Assembly: GCA_910578935.1 (NCBI GenBank)
Contig: CAJTSM010000014.1
Location: forward strand, 1-64,000
DNA: 64,000 nt
Reading direction: 5' to 3'
Origin: an uncultured Oscillibacter sp.
Lineage (GTDB): Bacteria > Bacillota > Clostridia > Oscillospirales > Oscillospiraceae
Made by a program: the position numbers and the translations under genes. Shown in pieces: positions 48,831 through 57,344 of this stretch. Under the pieces are notes generated by a model. It saw only the letters and a program-made list of their open reading frames with translations, was not told the origin of the DNA and did no database searches. Numbering within the stretch: position 1 is the stretch's first letter; every line of letters starts with the position of its first letter.

Positions 48831-50870
48831 TCAGGCGTTTAAGGTGTTCTTCTTTGCCATGGTTTTCTGATAGAGCACCATAACGGCCAGGGCGGCCAAG
48901 CCCACCACATCCGTGGCAGAGCCGGGAATCATCATGGCAAGGCCCGCCGCGATCAGGGTGAGACGCATCCATTTGGGGATGGGCCGGAACAAAAAGCCGT
49001 TCAGCGCCGCGGCCACGCCGAAAATGCCCAACAGAGCGCTGATGACGATCTGCACTACCTGGAAGACGCTGGTCACGTCCACAAAGAGCATGGCCGGGCT
49101 GTAGGCGAAGATATAGGGAACTATGAAAGCGGCGATAGCCAGTTTTGTGGCGTTGACGCCGGTTTTCATGGGATCGGATTTAGCGATGGCGCTGCCCGCA
49201 TAGGCGGCCAGGGCCACGGGAGGCGTGATGTCCGCCACGATACCGAAATAGAAGACAAAGAAGTGAGCGGGGATTTTGCCGATGCCCAACTGGATCAAAA
49301 TGGGGGCGCAGGTGGAAGCCATGATGCAGTAATTGGCCGTGGTGGGCACGCCCATGCCCAGGACGATGCAGCAGAGCATGGTGAGGAACAGGGCGATGAA
49401 CATGGCCAGGCTTTCGTTGGGAACCATCCTGCTGATGTTAATGACTCCATTGATCAGCTTGGAGGCCAGACCCGTCACGGTGATGCACCCGGCTACCATA
49501 CCCGCCATAGAGCAGGCCACAGCCACGGTGATGCAGCTCCGGCCGCCGGCCTCCAGAGCGTTGACGATCATAGAGGCGGTATCCTTCACAAAGCGGACGG
49601 CCCTGCCTTCCTCATGCTGGGCCCGGCTGTCCATGAAGATATGAGGCAGACTCACCAGGACCGCCAGCAGGATGGCGATGGAGGCGGAGAATTGGAGAGT
49701 CCGGGTATTGGTGGAAACCATCCACACCAGAATTACCAGGGGCAGGAGCAGGTAAATACTGCGGATCAGCGTGCCGAATTTGGGAAGCTGATCCCGGGGA
49801 ATGCCCTTCAAATTCAGCCGCCGGGCCTCCAGGTGAACGGCCAGGAAGATGCCGGTGAAATACAACAGGGCGGGGAGAATGGCCTTTACCGCCACGTTGG
49901 CGTAAGTGGTGTCCATATACTCCGCCATAAGGAAAGCCGCCGCGCCCATGATGGGGGGCATGATCTGCCCGCCGGTGGAGGCCGCCGCCTCCACGGCCCC
50001 GGCGAACTCGCCCTGGTAACCGGTGCGCTTCATCATGGGGATGGTGACAGAACCGGTGGTGACGGTGTTTCCAACCGACGAGCCGGACACCATGCCGCAT
50101 AGAGCGGAAGAGATGACCGCCACCTTGGCCGGGCCGCCGGAGGTGCTGCCCGCCAGGGAGTTGGCCAGGTCAATGAAGAAGTTGGAAATGCCGGTCCGCT
50201 CCAGGAACGCGCCGAAGATGATGAACACGGCGATGAACTTGGCGCAGACCTGAATGGGCGTTGCCATGACGCCGGAGGTGCCGTAGAACAGGGTATAGAT
50301 GACCCGGGCCAGGTTCTGGCCGCTGGCGAAGGTGTAGATCAGCAGCGCGCCCACCACGCAGAGAATGGGCAGACCCACGCAGCGGCGGCAGAGCTCCGCC
50401 AGCACCAAGATCGCCGCCACGCCGATGGCCAGGTAAAACCAGGCGTTCGGGACCGCGCTCTCGCTGGCGGGGTTGATTTTGGCGGCACTGGTGATGACCA
50501 TGACCAGGGAATTATAATTGAGGCAGTAGTAGAAAAAGGACCCAGCCCCCACCAGCATCAGCACGATGTCATACCAAGGCATGGAGTTGGGCTTCACATG
50601 GTCTTTCCGGGCAGGATAGGTGAGGTAGCCCATAACGGTGATAAGCCCCAGGAAGGAGGTCAGCCGGATGGGCAGATCCCAGGTGCAGAACAGGGTGGAC
50701 CAAATGCAGTACAGAGAAAACAGGGCCATGACCACACTGACCACGGTCTTGGGCTTCCCCTCCCAAATGCGGGTGGCGGATTCCCGGTCATACTTCCGCA
50801 TGACTTCGTCCATGTCCGCCGCGGTGCCGATGTCCACGTCGGGAAGGTTCTTCTTGTCTTTCTCGCTCAT
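48831..50870 (-). CDS. TRAP transporter fused 4TM/12TM permease (TAXI type)
   Basis: 679 aa. DctQ-like N-terminal helices fused to a DctM domain, about 16 TM helices in all. Motifs GMVSGSSVGNTVTTGSVTIP and GGQIMPPIMGAAAFLMAE are those of TAXI-family fusions. It uses a sodium or proton gradient with the binding protein encoded upstream. The gene starts 151 nt after that protein, across a strong hairpin region, a common layout for high binder to low permease ratios. Confidence 0.95.
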   Translation of the reverse strand: MSEKDKKNLPDVDIGTAADMDEVMRKYDRESATRIWEGKPKTVVSVVMALFSLYCIWSTLFCTWDLPIRLTSFLGLITVMGYLTYPARKDHVKPNSMPWYDIVLMLVGAGSFFYYCLNYNSLVMVITSAAKINPASESAVPNAWFYLAIGVAAILVLAELCRRCVGLPILCVVGALLIYTFASGQNLARVIYTLFYGTSGVMATPIQVCAKFIAVFIIFGAFLERTGISNFFIDLANSLAGSTSGGPAKVAVISSALCGMVSGSSVGNTVTTGSVTIPMMKRTGYQGEFAGAVEAAASTGGQIMPPIMGAAAFLMAEYMDTTYANVAVKAILPALLYFTGIFLAVHLEARRLNLKGIPRDQLPKFGTLIRSIYLLLPLVILVWMVSTNTRTLQFSASIAILLAVLVSLPHIFMDSRAQHEEGRAVRFVKDTASMIVNALEAGGRSCITVAVACSMAGMVAGCITVTGLASKLINGVINISRMVPNESLAMFIALFLTMLCCIVLGMGVPTTANYCIMASTCAPILIQLGIGKIPAHFFVFYFGIVADITPPVALAAYAGSAIAKSDPMKTGVNATKLAIAAFIVPYIFAYSPAMLFVDVTSVFQVVQIVISALLGIFGVAAALNGFLFRPIPKWMRLTLIAAGLAMMIPGSATDVVGLAALAVMVLYQKTMAKKNTLNA

Positions 50871-50925
50871 AGAATCGTACTCCTTATTAAAATAAGCACA
50901 GGGGATGCAGCAGAGGGAAACGGGT

Positions 50926-50999
50926 CCTTGCCGTATTGAAGGGGCGGCGGGAGAACCGCCCTTTCAATACGGCAAGGGCCGCTTGATGCGGCCCTTGCC
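50926..50999 (-). promoter_or_regulatory. Two mutually exclusive hairpins between TRAP genes
   Basis: Hairpin 1: 50926-50947 pairs with 50956-50977 (22 bp, one mismatch). Hairpin 2: GGCAAGGGCCGC (50971-50982) with GCGGCCCTTGCC (50988-50999), 12 bp perfect. They share 50971-50977, so only one can form at a time. Hairpin 2 would be transcribed first on the minus strand. Confidence 0.75.
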
Positions 51000-51021
51000 G
51001 GGGGTGACTCGGGTTAAAAGC

Positions 51022-52089
51022 TTAGTAGGTCCCGGCGGGGATGGTGTAGGCGCTGTAATAAGGGGAGGACTCCAGCAGGGCGCTGGTGTGCTCCTCATCC
51101 AGGCTGACCAGGTACACAGGGCCGCTGGTGGCCAGGTCCACAATGGCGGTGGTGGGAGCGCCGGCTACCACGAAGGCCGCGTCGATCTTCTTGTCCTTCA
51201 GGCTGTCCGCGCTGTCGCCGAAGCCCTGATACACGGGGCTGATGCCGCTGTCGGGATCAATGTCATAAGCGCCCAGCACGTCCACGGCGTTGAACCACAC
51301 GCCGGAACCCCGGTCACCGATGGAGACGGACTTGCCCGCCAGGTCCGCCACGGACTTGATGTCCGGGTTGGTGGTGACGATCTGAACCTGCTCCATATAG
51401 AGGGCGGCCACCACGGAGAAGTTCTCCACCTTGGCGTCAAACAGGCGCTCGCCGTTGAAGGCGTAGCTCATGACGTCGGACTGGACAAAGCCCAGCTGGA
51501 TGTCCCCGGCGCTCAGGTCTTCGATGTTGGCCTTGGAGCCGCCGGAAGTCACGGCGGTGACGGAGACGCTGGTATTATTGGAGATATAGCTGGAGAGCAC
51601 GCCGCCGAAGGCGTAATAAGTGCCGGACTCGCCGCCGGTGCCGAAGGTCAGGGCCTTGGAGTCGCCAGAGCCCGCGCCGTCTTTGACAGCGGCCACGTCA
51701 ATGCCCTTCTCCTTAAAATATTTGGCCGCGCCGGGGTGATAGGGCACGGAGGTGACGGAGGAGGCGAAAGTCAGGTCCAGCTCACCGCCCTTGGCGTGCT
51801 GCTCGGTGATGGTGGGGATGTTTTCAAAAATGGCGGAGGTCAGAGCGTAGATGTCGTCCTCCGGCACGTCGTCCCGGGCGATGACCACGGCGCCCACGGC
51901 CACGGTGTTGGTGTCCTCAGAAACGGTGGAGGCGCCGGAGTCCGCGGGGGCGGAGGAATCGGCGGGAGCGGAGGTGTCTGCGGGGGCGCCGGTTCCAGTG
52001 GAGGAGCCGCCGTCATTATTGCCGCCGCATCCGGCAAGGAGCATGGCCAGCATGAGAACGGCCATCAGCAGAGAGAATTTCTTTTTCAT
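51022..52089 (-). CDS. TAXI-family TRAP substrate-binding lipoprotein
   Basis: 355 aa. Signal peptide with lipobox LLAGC (Cys 21), then a Ser/Ala/Asp linker (about 25-60) and a TAXI solute-binding domain (TFGTGGESGTYYAFGGVLSS, QSDVMSYAFNG, GDRGSGVW). It anchors to the outside of the membrane and delivers substrate to the permease downstream. Substrate unknown; TAXI proteins are often linked to glutamate or other carboxylates. Confidence 0.93.
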   Translation of the reverse strand: MKKKFSLLMAVLMLAMLLAGCGGNNDGGSSTGTGAPADTSAPADSSAPADSGASTVSEDTNTVAVGAVVIARDDVPEDDIYALTSAIFENIPTITEQHAKGGELDLTFASSVTSVPYHPGAAKYFKEKGIDVAAVKDGAGSGDSKALTFGTGGESGTYYAFGGVLSSYISNNTSVSVTAVTSGGSKANIEDLSAGDIQLGFVQSDVMSYAFNGERLFDAKVENFSVVAALYMEQVQIVTTNPDIKSVADLAGKSVSIGDRGSGVWFNAVDVLGAYDIDPDSGISPVYQGFGDSADSLKDKKIDAAFVVAGAPTTAIVDLATSGPVYLVSLDEEHTSALLESSPYYSAYTIPAGTY

Positions 52090-52334
52090 CGTTCTTCCTC
52101 TTTTCAGGATTGGATTTTGCGAGGGTTGAAGTCAACTCCTGCAAGTGTATAATTATCATACCATAAAATGCATGGTTTTACAAGGCCGCATTTTAATATA
52201 GTAAATAATTTTTGCAAGTTACCATGAATCTACTTGCATTTAGAGCTGCTTTTGTGAAAGTTTTCAAGTGGGCTTTCCAAGGGGCAGGGAGATATATACA
52301 AGGTGGAGCGTGCATAAAAAAGAAAATTTGTGCA

Positions 52335-52366
52335 AAAAGCAAGCCGCCCCTTCGGGCGGCTTGCTC
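52335..52366 (-). terminator. Terminator near the CBS gene
   Basis: Minus strand: stem GCAAGCCGCCC / GGGGCGGCTTGC, then TTTTTG. It lies about 200 nt after the CBS gene. Confidence 0.75.
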
Positions 52367-52404
52367 GGCCTGTGGAAAAACACAAAAAGCTGATCAGATG
52401 AGAA

Positions 52405-52560
52405 GAAGAGGGGCGGGACTGCGCCCGCAGGCTTGTTTCAAAGCGCAGCCGCCGCTTAGGGCGGTCCTTGGCGCGGAGATCACCCAGGAAGGGATTTCTG
52501 CGCCATTCCAATCTTAAAATTTTGGAGAGCTTTCTGGAAGTTTTAAAACTTGCTGCAAAC
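52405..52560. repeat. Dispersed repeat, left copy (flanks the CBS gene)
   Basis: About 155 bp whose reverse complement matches 53320-53485 with moderate divergence (shared ACTGCGCCCGCAGGC, CCGCCGCTTAGGGCGG-like block, GGCGCGGAGAT, CACCCAGG). The two copies form inverted flanks around the CBS gene. Within the 90-bp part beyond, both end in a T/A-rich hairpin region. Confidence 0.65.
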
Positions 52561-52563
52561 TGC

Positions 52564-52992
52564 TTATACGATTTTCCGGAGGATGGGGGTGGTTTCTTTC
52601 TCTTCGGCCAGACAGCGGATGATGTCCTGACGGGTGACAATGCCAATGAAGCTGTTCAGATCATCCACTACGGGGACAAAGTTGTGGCGGACGATCGTGT
52701 CCAGCAGCTCGCCGACGGAGGCGGTGATACGGACGGAGGGATTTTCCCGGAGAATATCCCGGACGTGGAGGCGCTCAAGCTCCTTCATGGAGCAGGCATC
52801 ACCCTCATCGGGAAGCAGCCGCCAGAGAAAGTCTCCTTCACTGACGGTGCCTACGTATTGGCCCTTGCGGTTGATGACGGGTACAGCGCTGCGGCCGTGG
52901 TGCCGGAGTTTTTCCAGCCCCTGGCGCATGGTGTTGTCGTCGTACAGATAGGCGACGCGATGCTTCGGTGTCAGAAGGTAAGCAATGTTCAC
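52564..52992 (-). CDS. CBS domain pair protein
   Basis: 142 aa with two CBS domains (about 7-62 and 75-135): VAYLYDDNTMRQGLEKL, VPVINRKGQYVGTVSEGDFL; HNFVPVVDDLNSFIGIVTRQ. Such stand-alone pairs bind AMP, SAM or similar ligands and often control a partner enzyme. None is adjacent. It lies between two inverted copies of a repeat and may have been moved with them. Confidence 0.85.
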   Translation of the reverse strand: MNIAYLLTPKHRVAYLYDDNTMRQGLEKLRHHGRSAVPVINRKGQYVGTVSEGDFLWRLLPDEGDACSMKELERLHVRDILRENPSVRITASVGELLDTIVRHNFVPVVDDLNSFIGIVTRQDIIRCLAEEKETTPILRKIV

Positions 52993-53486
52993 AGTGATGC
53001 CTCATTTCTGATGGCAGGCGGGCCGGGCCGCCTGGGTCTTGTTGGGATCGGGTGCATATCTATAATATACAGGAAGGGCTTGGATAATTGGTGAACAGTT
53101 TATGAAATCTGCCGGAGAACGTGGAGGCTTACCGGTGAAGGCCGGATGAAAAACGGAACAGGGCCAGCCTTGCGGCTGACCCTGAACCTTATTGTTTGGA
53201 AGATTGGATGAAAAGAAGTTTTGTCTCTTGCAAGTATTAAGATACAGGAGAGTTGTTAAGGAAACCAGCGTCAATTGTTACAAAAGTCTTAAATCTTATG
53301 TCAACCAAATTTGCCGAACGGCGTTCGGCAAATTTGGTCAAGTTTTCCAGCTTGCTGGAAAACTTAAAATTAAAATGGTGCAGGAAACCCCGCCTGGGTT
53401 ATCTCCGCGCCAAGAGCCGCCGCAAGCGGCGGTTACGCTCCGAAACGCGCCTGCGGGCGCAGTCCGCCCTACACCCATCCTCCCCG
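52993..53486. repeat. Repeat-rich intergenic region with perfect palindromes
   Basis: At 53159-53183 a stem CAGGGCCAGCC / GGCTGACCCTG could end transcription. At 53304-53338 lies a 35-nt palindrome with 17-bp perfect arms (ACCAAATTTGCCGAACG). At 53340-53365 another (AAGTTTTCCAGC / GCTGGAAAACTT, 12 bp, 2-nt centre). 53320-53485 is the second repeat copy. No gene seen. Confidence 0.75.
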
Positions 53487-53939
53487 TTAACGGACATTGT
53501 TCCGCAGTCCGGCAAAGAACTCGGACAAAACCGCTTGGCACTCCTGCTCCAGCACGCCGCCCACCAGGGCGGGGGGGTGGGGGAAGTCCTCCATGAAGAG
53601 ATTGGTCACCCCGCCGCAGGCCCCGAAACAGCGGTCCCTGGCCCCAAACCAGACCCGGCGGATCCGGGCGTTGAGGATGGCCCCGGCGCACATGGGGCAG
53701 GGCTCCAGGGTGACATAGAGCTCACAGTCCTCCAGCCGCCAGGAGCCCAGGGTTTCGTTGGCCTGGGTGATGGCTTCCATCTCGGCATGGGAGGCGGCGG
53801 AGCGCTTTTCCTCCCGCCGGTTCCGCCCGCGGCCCACCACCGTGCCCTCACGAACGATGACGCAGCCCACGGGAACTTCTCCGGCGGCGGCGGCCTCTCG
53901 GGCCAAGGCAAGAGCTTGTCTCATAAAAATTTCCTGCAT
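53487..53939 (-). CDS. tadA: tRNA-adenosine deaminase TadA
   Basis: 150 aa from ATG 53939, preceded by AGGAGGAT. Zinc and catalytic residues: H51, E53 (HAEMEA) and C81, C84 (PCPMCAG). It converts A34 to inosine in tRNA-Arg(ACG). In Bacillus the same gene lies near yaaL-bofA; here it points away from them. Confidence 0.95.
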   Translation of the reverse strand: MQEIFMRQALALAREAAAAGEVPVGCVIVREGTVVGRGRNRREEKRSAASHAEMEAITQANETLGSWRLEDCELYVTLEPCPMCAGAILNARIRRVWFGARDRCFGACGGVTNLFMEDFPHPPALVGGVLEQECQAVLSEFFAGLRNNVR

Positions 53940-54016
53940 AGGGAATCCTCCTGTATGAAAGCTGGCATATTTGTCCAGACTCACCATATAAAGTATTATA
54001 CAGGAGGGACAACACT

Positions 54017-54277
54017 ATGAAAACCACTTTCTTCAAAAAAAACCGGCCGGACCCGGAGCTGCTGGCGCTGCGGGCGGAGCTACAGAGCGCCCAGGGGGAC
54101 TTGTCCCTGGCCTACCGCAAATTTGACCAGGCGGTGGACCCGGAGCTGGTGGAGTCCTGCATCTATCAAATCAAGGCGGAGAAAGCCCGGTGCAACTATT
54201 TAATCCGGGCGATCAAGGAACGGAATCCGGAGAGCTTCGCCGCTTTGCGGCTGGAAGGCGAGGCGGCATGGACTTAA
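54017..54277 (+). CDS. yaaL: DUF2508 (YaaL-like) protein
   Basis: 86 aa, helical, acidic-basic mix (ALRAELQSAQGDLSLAYRKF) as in YaaL, which precedes bofA in Bacillus. Overlaps bofA by 10 nt. Function unknown. Confidence 0.85.
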   Translation: MKTTFFKKNRPDPELLALRAELQSAQGDLSLAYRKFDQAVDPELVESCIYQIKAEKARCNYLIRAIKERNPESFAALRLEGEAAWT

Positions 54278-54531
54278 ACCAAAAAATCATTGCCGTGCTG
54301 CTGGCGGGCTTTTTCCTCATTGCCTTACTGCGGGTGTTCAGTGCGCCGCTGAAGGTAGCGGTGAAGCTGCTGGCGAATACATTTTTAGGTTTCCTGGCAC
54401 TCTGGGCGGTGAATGTCACCGCCGGAGTGACGGGAATTGCCTTAGGCGTCAATGTCTGGAACGCTCTGGTAATCGGCATTCTGGGACTTCCGGGCTTTGT
54501 GCTGCTGCTGCTGGTCCAGTGGGTGTTATAG
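54268..54531 (+). CDS. bofA: Pro-sigma-K processing inhibitor BofA
   Basis: 87 aa with two or three TM helices and the BofA motif of the C-terminal half (NALVIGILGLPGFVLLLLVQW). In sporulation BofA holds the SpoIVFB protease inactive until engulfment. Its presence marks a spore-former. Start ATG 54268 lies in the YaaL gene. Confidence 0.9.
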   Translation: MDLNQKIIAVLLAGFFLIALLRVFSAPLKVAVKLLANTFLGFLALWAVNVTAGVTGIALGVNVWNALVIGILGLPGFVLLLLVQWVL

Positions 54532-54541
54532 GAAATACATA

Positions 54542-54575
54542 AGGGCCGGTTCCCAAGGGGACCGGTCCGCCTATT
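54542..54575 (+). terminator. Terminator after bofA
   Basis: Stem GGGCCGGTTCCC / GGGGACCGGTCC with a 2-3 nt loop; weak T-run. Confidence 0.55.
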
Positions 54576-54685
54576 CATTTAAGCTAAAATATAAAATAAT
54601 TTAAAGTAGAACATTAGAATTCAAGAGATAACAAAAGAAAACAAGAGGAATTCAAAGAATTTTGGCCATCAATTAAAAAAATGGG

Positions 54686-54783
54686 TTGACATTGACATAA
54701 AAGCGTGGTATAAATGAGCTTGCTCCGTAAGGAGTTCTTACTTTGTTTAACCAATTAGAAAATATATTGATGGAGGAACGACC
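54686..54783 (+). promoter_or_regulatory. rplM promoter and leader
   Basis: -35 TTGACA (54686-54691), 17-nt spacer, -10 TATAAA (54709-54714); the leader is about 63 nt. A stem (GCTCC/GGAGT) at the 5' end may be the Firmicute L13 leader through which L13 represses its own operon; the match was made by position and outline only. Confidence 0.65.
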
Positions 54784-55215
54784 ATGTCCACTTTTATGGC
54801 AAACAAGGCCAACATTGAGCGCAAGTGGTACATCCTGGACGCCGCCGGCAAGCCCTTGGGCAAGACTGCCGTCCGGGCCGCCGACCTGCTGCGCGGCAAA
54901 AACAAGACCACTTTCACCCCCCATGCCGACTGCGGTGACAATGTCATCATCATTAATGCCGGCAAAGCGGTGCTTACCGGCAAGAAGAGTGAACAAAAGA
55001 TTTACCGCACTCACTCCGGTTGGGTGGGCGGCCTTAAGGAAACTCCCTACCGCATTCTGATGCAGGAGAAGCCCGAAGTTGCCATGCGGGTGGCTGTCCG
55101 GGGCATGATGCCCAAGAACACCGTGGCCAAGGATTCCCTGAAGCGCCTGCACATTTACGCCGGTGCGGAGCATAAGCAGCAGGCCCAGAAGCCGATCGCT
55201 CTGGACGCTGAATAA
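54784..55215 (+). CDS. rplM: 50S ribosomal protein L13
   Basis: 143 aa, start MSTFMANKANIERKWYILDA, closing with KRLHIYAGAEHKQQAQKP. Standard Firmicute L13; operon with rpsI. Its C-terminus binds the leader in autoregulation. Confidence 0.98.
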   Translation: MSTFMANKANIERKWYILDAAGKPLGKTAVRAADLLRGKNKTTFTPHADCGDNVIIINAGKAVLTGKKSEQKIYRTHSGWVGGLKETPYRILMQEKPEVAMRVAVRGMMPKNTVAKDSLKRLHIYAGAEHKQQAQKPIALDAE

Positions 55216-55229
55216 GGAGGAGGAAGCGT

Positions 55230-55634
55230 ATGTATCAGTCTAAGAAACCTTATCTGTACGGTACCGGCCGCCGGAAGTCCTCCGTCGCCCGCGTCCATCT
55301 GTTCCCCGGCGGAACCGGGAGCATCACCATCAACGGCCGTGATATTGATGACTACTTTGGCCTGGAAACTCTGAAGATGGTGGTTCGCCAGCCTCTGGAG
55401 GCCACCGGCAACACCGGCAAAATGGACATCGTAGCCACCGTTTCCGGCGGCGGCGTCACCGGTCAGGCTGGCGCCCTGCGTCACGGTATTGCCCGCGCCC
55501 TGCTGCTGGTCAGTGAGGACAACCGTCCTATCCTGAAGAAGGCCGGGTTCCTGACCCGCGACCCTCGTATGAAGGAACGGAAAAAATATGGCCTCAAAGC
55601 GGCCCGCCGCGCGCCTCAGTTCTCCAAGCGCTGA
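55230..55634 (+). CDS. rpsI: 30S ribosomal protein S9
   Basis: 134 aa with the GTGRRKSSVARV start region and conserved ARRAPQFSKR C-terminus that contacts the P-site tRNA. GGAGG 14 nt after the rplM stop. Confidence 0.98.
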   Translation: MYQSKKPYLYGTGRRKSSVARVHLFPGGTGSITINGRDIDDYFGLETLKMVVRQPLEATGNTGKMDIVATVSGGGVTGQAGALRHGIARALLLVSEDNRPILKKAGFLTRDPRMKERKKYGLKAARRAPQFSKR

Positions 55635-55668
55635 TTCCGCAGAGCGTACGGTTTATATCGCATGCAAC

Positions 55669-55700
55669 AGCGGGACCTCAAAGAGGTCCCGCTGCTTTTT
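55669..55700. terminator. Terminator between rpsI and gerQ
   Basis: Stem AGCGGGACCTC / GAGGTCCCGCT, loop AAA, then GCTTTTTT on the plus strand; also ends the convergent gerQ transcript. Confidence 0.9.
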
Positions 55701-55705
55701 TATGC

Positions 55706-56404
55706 TCAGCAGAAACCTTGGGAGCCGTTCTCTTGGAGGAGATGCTCACAGAGTTCCCGCTGTTTGGTGTCATAGAACTCCATATATTTCAGGGCGTAAA
55801 TATCGCAGAGGATATAGCGCTGCCGGCCTGTTTGGTAGATAATGAAGTAATCGTTCCCCACTTCGTGGAGAATGCCTTCCCAAACCATGGTGCCTTGGGT
55901 GCCGATCAGCAAAGTGGCAGCTACAAAGTTTCCCCGGTTCCGAAGGAGCATGGCCTTCAAAGAGCCCAGGAACGCCTCGCCTGTGCTGGTGGGAGTCTCA
56001 ATAACCTCAGCAGGCTGGTGGTTTTGGAGGTCCAGATCACCGGTGCTGCCCGCGAACTCGTTATGGGCGGGATGGCGAACTGGCGGACGGACCGCCGGAA
56101 CAGAAGTGGAAGGTGCCTCCGGGCCCGTAGAGCCGGTGGGACGAAGGGAGCCGGAGGAAGCCGCCGGAGCGGCGGGGCGGGATATACCGGACACGCCGGC
56201 GGGGGTTCCCGTTCCTCCGGCAGAGGCGGGAAACTGAAAGGCCGGAGGAGCGTCGGCGGGCATAGGGGCGGCAGGATACTGAAAAGCCGCCGGGGATTCG
56301 GAAGAGGATGGGACGGTGGAGGCCCCGGGTTGAGGGGCGCTGATTTCAGTGGACCAATCCATGATCGGCTGGGACATGCGCTGTGTATTGGGCATAGTGG
56401 ACAC
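55706..56404 (-). CDS. gerQ: Spore coat protein GerQ-like
   Basis: 232 aa. The N-terminal 140 residues are Pro/Ala/Ser-rich and disordered. The C-terminal domain (about 155-215: LRNRGNFVAATLLIGTQGTM, VWEGILHEVG, then TGRQRYILCDIYALKY) matches the GerQ core. In Bacillus GerQ is cross-linked into the coat and is needed for CwlJ function. It directly follows the cwlJ-like gene (3 nt), supporting the assignment. Confidence 0.82.
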   Translation of the reverse strand: MSTMPNTQRMSQPIMDWSTEISAPQPGASTVPSSSESPAAFQYPAAPMPADAPPAFQFPASAGGTGTPAGVSGISRPAAPAASSGSLRPTGSTGPEAPSTSVPAVRPPVRHPAHNEFAGSTGDLDLQNHQPAEVIETPTSTGEAFLGSLKAMLLRNRGNFVAATLLIGTQGTMVWEGILHEVGNDYFIIYQTGRQRYILCDIYALKYMEFYDTKQRELCEHLLQENGSQGFC

Positions 56405-56407
56405 CTC

Positions 56408-56848
56408 TCAAGTTTTATAGTATGCGTCGGTTGGATTATAAAAACAGTGATCACCAATGCGGGTCTGCCAATAACCCACACCAGTGGGAAAAAAGGGGCG
56501 GCAGTCGGGGCCAAAAGGATTATAGAACCACAGCGACTCCGCCACATCCGGCAGACGGTTTCCGGCGATCGCCCAGTCGGCGATGTCGTAGTGAATCTGC
56601 TCAGGCCGCATGTTGTATATGTTCTGGGGATTGTAGGCGCCTCCCTCTGTCTCGCTGGCGCAGACGAACTGGTAGGGCTGGAAGATGATGTTGCGGATAC
56701 TGCCCCGGCCCACCCGGGCGTATTCGCCGCCCCGGGCGTGAACCCGGTTCATCACCACGCCTGCTACGGCCTTCATGCCGTTTTCCCCCTCGCCGCCCGC
56801 TTCGCACTCGATCAGGCGCGCCAGCAGCTCCCGGTCGGAATATGCCAT
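56408..56848 (-). CDS. cwlJ: Spore cortex-lytic hydrolase CwlJ/SleB-like
   Basis: 146 aa, close in length to CwlJ. Hydrolase_2 motifs ECEAGGEGENGMKAVAGVVM (with the catalytic Glu) and IGDHCFYNP near the end. No signal peptide, as in CwlJ, which is loaded on the coat. It cuts cortex peptidoglycan at germination. Upstream of gerQ in one operon. Confidence 0.9.
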   Translation of the reverse strand: MAYSDRELLARLIECEAGGEGENGMKAVAGVVMNRVHARGGEYARVGRGSIRNIIFQPYQFVCASETEGGAYNPQNIYNMRPEQIHYDIADWAIAGNRLPDVAESLWFYNPFGPDCRPFFPTGVGYWQTRIGDHCFYNPTDAYYKT

Positions 56849-56938
56849 GGTGCATTCCTCCTTTGTCGCTGGTTCAGCATACGCGAAAAAGGAGCCGCTG
56901 GTGACAGAGGCCCTTTTTGGAGACTGTGTAGTTTTCTT

Positions 56939-57289
56939 TCACTCTCGGAGAATTTTGTCCAGGGCTCTGCCCTTTGCCAGTTCGTCAATCAGTTTGTCCA
57001 GGCAGCGGATGTTCCGCATAAGGGGGTCCTGGACCGCCTCAACCCGGACGCCGCAGACGGTCCCGGTGATTTGGGCGGCGTTGGGGTGGATCCGGGGAGC
57101 TTCCTGGAAAAGGGTCCGGTAATCGGCATCCCGCTCCAGCTGCCGGGCCAGGCCCTCCTCGCCGTAACCGGTCAGCCAGCGGATGACCCGGCGGACCTCC
57201 TCTTCGGTGCGGCCCTTTCGCTCCGCTTTCTGGACCAAGAGGGGATAGATCTTAGAAAGCTTCATGGCGAAAACTCTGTGGTTCTCCAT
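56939..57289 (-). CDS. DUF2200 family protein
   Basis: 116 aa from ATG 57289 (AAGGAGGAA upstream). Pattern MKLSKIYPLLVQKAERKGR, then VIRWLTGYGE, as in DUF2200. Function unknown. Gap to the glycosyltransferase includes a terminator. Confidence 0.8.
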   Translation of the reverse strand: MENHRVFAMKLSKIYPLLVQKAERKGRTEEEVRRVIRWLTGYGEEGLARQLERDADYRTLFQEAPRIHPNAAQITGTVCGVRVEAVQDPLMRNIRCLDKLIDELAKGRALDKILRE

Positions 57290-57316
57290 GGGAAGTTCCT
57301 CCTTACCGTTATTGAA

Positions 57317-57341
57317 AGAGCCCCGCCGGAAGGCGGGGCTC
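57317..57341 (-). terminator. Terminator after the glycosyltransferase
   Basis: GAGCCCCGCC / GGCGGGGCTC with a 4-nt loop, T-rich after it on the minus strand. Confidence 0.8.
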
Positions 57342-57344
57342 TCA

